Part shown: positions 19,094 through 20,651 of the stretch, piece by piece
Position numbering within the stretch: the stretch's first letter is position 1
Layout: every line of letters begins with the position of its first letter
Assembly (NCBI GenBank): GCA_024220525.1
Contig: JAMYWO010000214.1
Location: 21,953 to 42,603, forward strand
DNA length: 20,651 nt
From: Cochliopodium minus
Lineage: Eukaryota > Discosea > Himatismenida > Cochliopodiidae
Reading direction: 5' to 3'
Made by a program: the position numbers and the translations under genes
Notes under the pieces: generated by a model
What the model saw: the letters and a program-made list of their open reading frames with translations, nothing else
The model's database searches: none
What the model was told of the DNA's origin: nothing

Positions 19094-19268
19094 TTATTTT
19101 TTTATTTTTTTATCTTCATTATTATTATTATCAATACTGTTATCATTATTGTTATTATTATTATTATTATTATTATCATTGTTGTNGCAAGATTAGCAGC
19201 ACCTACTTCTTCTTTACCACAAGGATAACCTCTGCATGGATAACCTTGGTTCAAGTATGGATGCCCTC
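19094..19268 (-). pseudogene. Orphan terminal exon with Asn-repeat tail
   Basis: This minus-strand exon-like block follows a canonical TTTTTCAG acceptor at 19269-19270. It first reads GHPYLNQGYPCRGYPCGKE. It then reaches an ambiguous base at 19186, beyond which a one-step frame change gives Asn/Asp-repeat sequence ending NNNNEDKKIKK and TAA at 19094. It has no start and no upstream exon: the next sequence on its 5' side is an A-rich repeat, then the oppositely oriented DHHA1 gene. It is most likely the last exon of a gene cut off by a rearrangement or misassembly in 19272-19430. The family is not recognised, and the reading frame at the N is uncertain. Confidence 0.45.
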
Positions 19269-19271
19269 CTG

Positions 19272-19422
19272 AAAAATAAAAAATAAAAAGTAAAAAATAA
19301 AAAATAAAAAATAAAAAATAAAAATGTAAATAATAAAAAATAAAAAATAAAAAGTAAAAAATAAAAAATAAAAAATGAAATTAAAATAAAAAATAAAAAA
19401 TAAAAAATAAAAAATAAAAAAT
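19272..19422. repeat. AAAATAA-type heptamer repeat at a probable breakpoint
   Basis: Tandem AAAAATA/AAAATAA units with a few variants (AAAAAGT). On its left is the 3' part of a minus-strand gene, and on its right the 3' part of a plus-strand gene. Both lack their 5' parts. A T-rich counterpart in inverse orientation lies at 19040-19112. Confidence 0.75.
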
Positions 19423-19438
19423 TCAAATCTTATTTAAA

Positions 19439-20068
19439 AAAACATTATTAGGAGTTTGTTTGTGGTGTTTCTTCTTTTGGATTTGATTTGGATACTGGAA
19501 CAAACCCAAAGATTTTTGATGATATTTTCAATAATTGGAACATCAAAAAGTTCATTGATGTTGGTAAAAAAAAAAAATTATTTCAAATAAAAATAAAAAA
19601 ATTATTTCAAATAAAAATAATTAAAAATAAAAAAGGTGTTGAAAAACTCAAAGAGGAGAATATTTTGATAGAAGAAATTGTCAAGCAATGTTTTATTGTT
19701 TGGTTGGAGGGGAAGGAAGAGAACGCTTGCTATGCTGTTTTGACTGACCAAAGTAAATTCAGATCGAAATTAGGAAATATTTTAGCAATAAAATCGAAAG
19801 AAAATGTAAAAAAAAAAAAAAAAAATTTTATTTATTTTTGTTTATTATTTAATTTTTTAAAAAGGGAATGTTGCCTGTAGGTTGTGTTGTTTATGATTGT
19901 GGTGTTCCAGAATTGTCAGAGAGTTACAAAGTCTCATTGAGATCTGTTGCTCCTTTTGATACTATCACTTTTTCTTCAAAGTATGGAGGTGGAGGACATG
20001 CACAAGCTTCCTCATTTCTTTTTAATAAAATAGAATTTGAAAAATGGAGACAAAATGGAAATAAATAA
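19439..20068 (+). pseudogene. DHHA1 half of a DHH-family phosphoesterase, 5' part missing
   Basis: Three exons are readable: from 19439 (after a TTATTAG acceptor) to the donor near 19563, from about 19636 to 19806, and from about 19865 to TAA at 20066-20068. The first has the linker typical after a DHH core (NPKIFDDIFNNWNIKKFIDVG). The last has the DHHA1 signature: YKVSLRSV, then DTITFSSKYGGGGHAQASSF, whose GGGGH motif contacts substrate in this family. DHH/DHHA1 enzymes hydrolyse phosphoesters such as short oligoribonucleotides or cyclic dinucleotides. The catalytic DHH half (Asp cluster and DHH), normally about 180 residues before this point, is absent. The 415 bases between the CLU stop and 19439 cannot hold it. 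Either the gene is broken or the assembly is misjoined here. The last exon's start is taken from the AAAAAG acceptor. Confidence 0.75.
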
Positions 20069-20122
20069 TTTAAATCTTTTTTTCAAAATTTTTTTTTTTT
20101 GTAAGTAAATTTTTATTTTTTC
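20069..20122. terminator. Very short convergent 3' spacer
   Basis: Only 54 AT-rich bases separate the stop of the DHHA1 gene from the stop of the minus-strand gene to the right. Transcription ends of both must overlap here. No discrete signal is visible. Confidence 0.45.
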
Positions 20123-20566
20123 TTAGTTTTCAATAAATTTAATATTTCCAAGAATTCTTTGAATGGTGTAAAAAGTTTTTTGATTAGTAAGCAGTTTCAG
20201 AACCCATTCAATAGTTGCCTCCAGAGCATCGAAATCTCCGTCACGTGCAAACAATTCATAAAATAAAGGTTTCAACTAAATTCAAAAAAATTTCAAAAAA
20301 ATAAAATTTAAAATAAAAAAAAATAAAAATAAAAAAAAATAAAAATTAAATAAAAAAAATAAAAAAAAAAAAAATTACTTTTTCCATATCTTTTTTGATT
20401 TCTTCTCCTTCAACACCGAAAGGATTTGCAGGAACGTTTTTGTGGCAATGAGAAACAAAGTCCTTTTTGTCCATGTGAGCATATTTTTTGACATACTCAG
20501 TAGCCCAGTCGCTCAATTCCTCAATCTTCTTGTATAATTGCACAGAAAAATTTTCAACAGAATTTT
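20123..20566 (-). CDS. C-terminal part of an unidentified protein, runs off the right edge
   Basis: Two minus-strand exons, 20566-20379 and 20275-20123 (phase 0 between them, TAA at 20123-20125), give the last 113 residues or so. The first begins in phase 1 after a TTTAG acceptor, so upstream exons lie beyond the window or in the AT-rich 20567-20651. The sequence is charged and mostly helical (YKKIEELSDWATEYVKKY, PFGVEGEEIKKDMEK, FDALEATIEWVLKLLTNQ). It has no membrane segment, and its balanced composition marks it as real coding sequence. I do not recognise the family. Confidence 0.65.
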
Positions 20567-20651
20567 CTAAATAAAAAAAAAAATAAAAATTAAAAAAAAA
20601 ATAAAATTTAAAAAAAATTATAAAAAATAAAAAAAAATAAACAATAAAAAA

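Noticed and set aside
19115-19180. ATT/AAT trinucleotide tract as a regulatory microsatellite
   Set aside because: On the minus strand it reads as an Asn-repeat tail in frame to a stop, as in other genes here, so a coding explanation is preferred.
19094-19268. Orphan exon as an inverted last exon of the CLU gene
   Set aside because: The only donor near the CLU stop (TTGTG then GTAAAT) is in phase 2, while the GHPYLNQGYP frame needs phase 1. In phase 2 the exon gives a short Arg/Leu-rich tail with no support. It cannot be excluded if a base is wrong.
1-20651. Bacterial or viral features (operons, CRISPR, IS elements, phage ligase cassette)
   Set aside because: The Rnl1-type ligase and neighbouring genes have dense GT-AG introns and eukaryotic domains. 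There are no ribosome-binding sites, spacer arrays or transposase genes, so the ligase is a resident nuclear gene.

Overview
The window is nuclear DNA from a very AT-rich, intron-dense unicellular eukaryote. Most genes are cut by many short GT-AG introns made almost entirely of T/A low-complexity sequence (TTTTTTA- or AAAATAA-like units). Donors are mostly GTAAAA or GTATNN, and acceptors are a plain TAG or AAG after T/A runs. Exons are visibly richer in G and C than introns. Asn-rich tracts, RI-type leucine-rich repeats, RCC1 repeats and a small mitochondrial-type LYR protein suggest a free-living amoeboid protist. I cannot name the lineage. There is no bacterial operon structure, CRISPR array or insertion sequence. 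I rebuilt the gene models by eye from splice sites and reading-frame phase.

Layout: (1) tandem AT nonamers at 1-142 and an unassigned stretch to 697. (2) Minus strand, 698-2011, a CID-domain protein of the RPRD1/Rtt103 type. (3) Minus strand, 2151-3208, a two-pass membrane protein with a glycosylatable loop and a PPxY tail. (4) Plus strand, 3716-6802, a MIF4G (eIF4G-like) protein in seven exons that sum to exactly 446 codons. (5) Plus strand, 6929-7202, a LYRM9-like protein. (6) Plus strand, 7712-8109, a 92-residue one-TM protein. (7) Plus strand, 8743-9795, an intronless LRR/coiled-coil protein. (8) 12891 back to 9931, mainly minus strand: a T4 Rnl1-type RNA ligase followed by three RCC1 repeats and a C-terminal box. 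The two ligase exons carrying motifs IV and V lie on the opposite strand. (9) Plus strand, 13187-19023, a CLU-family protein with C-terminal TPR-like helices in about 20 exons. (10) An orphan minus-strand exon at 19094-19268. (11) Plus strand, 19439-20068, the DHHA1 half of a DHH phosphoesterase with no DHH half. (12) Minus strand, 20123-20566, the 3' end of an unidentified gene running off the right edge.

The main result is gene 8. Flipping a segment of about 0.6 kb (breakpoints in the AT-rich stretches 10787-10943 and 11384-11435) restores one reading frame. Both repaired junctions are in phase and the twelve exons total 1524 nt, which is 508 codons. This predicts an RNA ligase-RCC1 fusion of 507 residues, disrupted here by an inversion that is either genomic or an assembly error. 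A second likely breakpoint lies in the A-rich repeat at 19272-19430, where two genes on opposite strands both lose their 5' parts. Other notable points are micro-exons of 9, 17 and 18 nt that carry conserved motif residues, and an unassigned GC-richer island at 8309-8395.

The genes look like ordinary, unrelated eukaryotic housekeeping genes (transcription, translation, mitochondria, RNA repair) packed closely. Genes 8 and 9 share a 295-bp divergent promoter region, and genes 11 and 12 converge within 54 bp.
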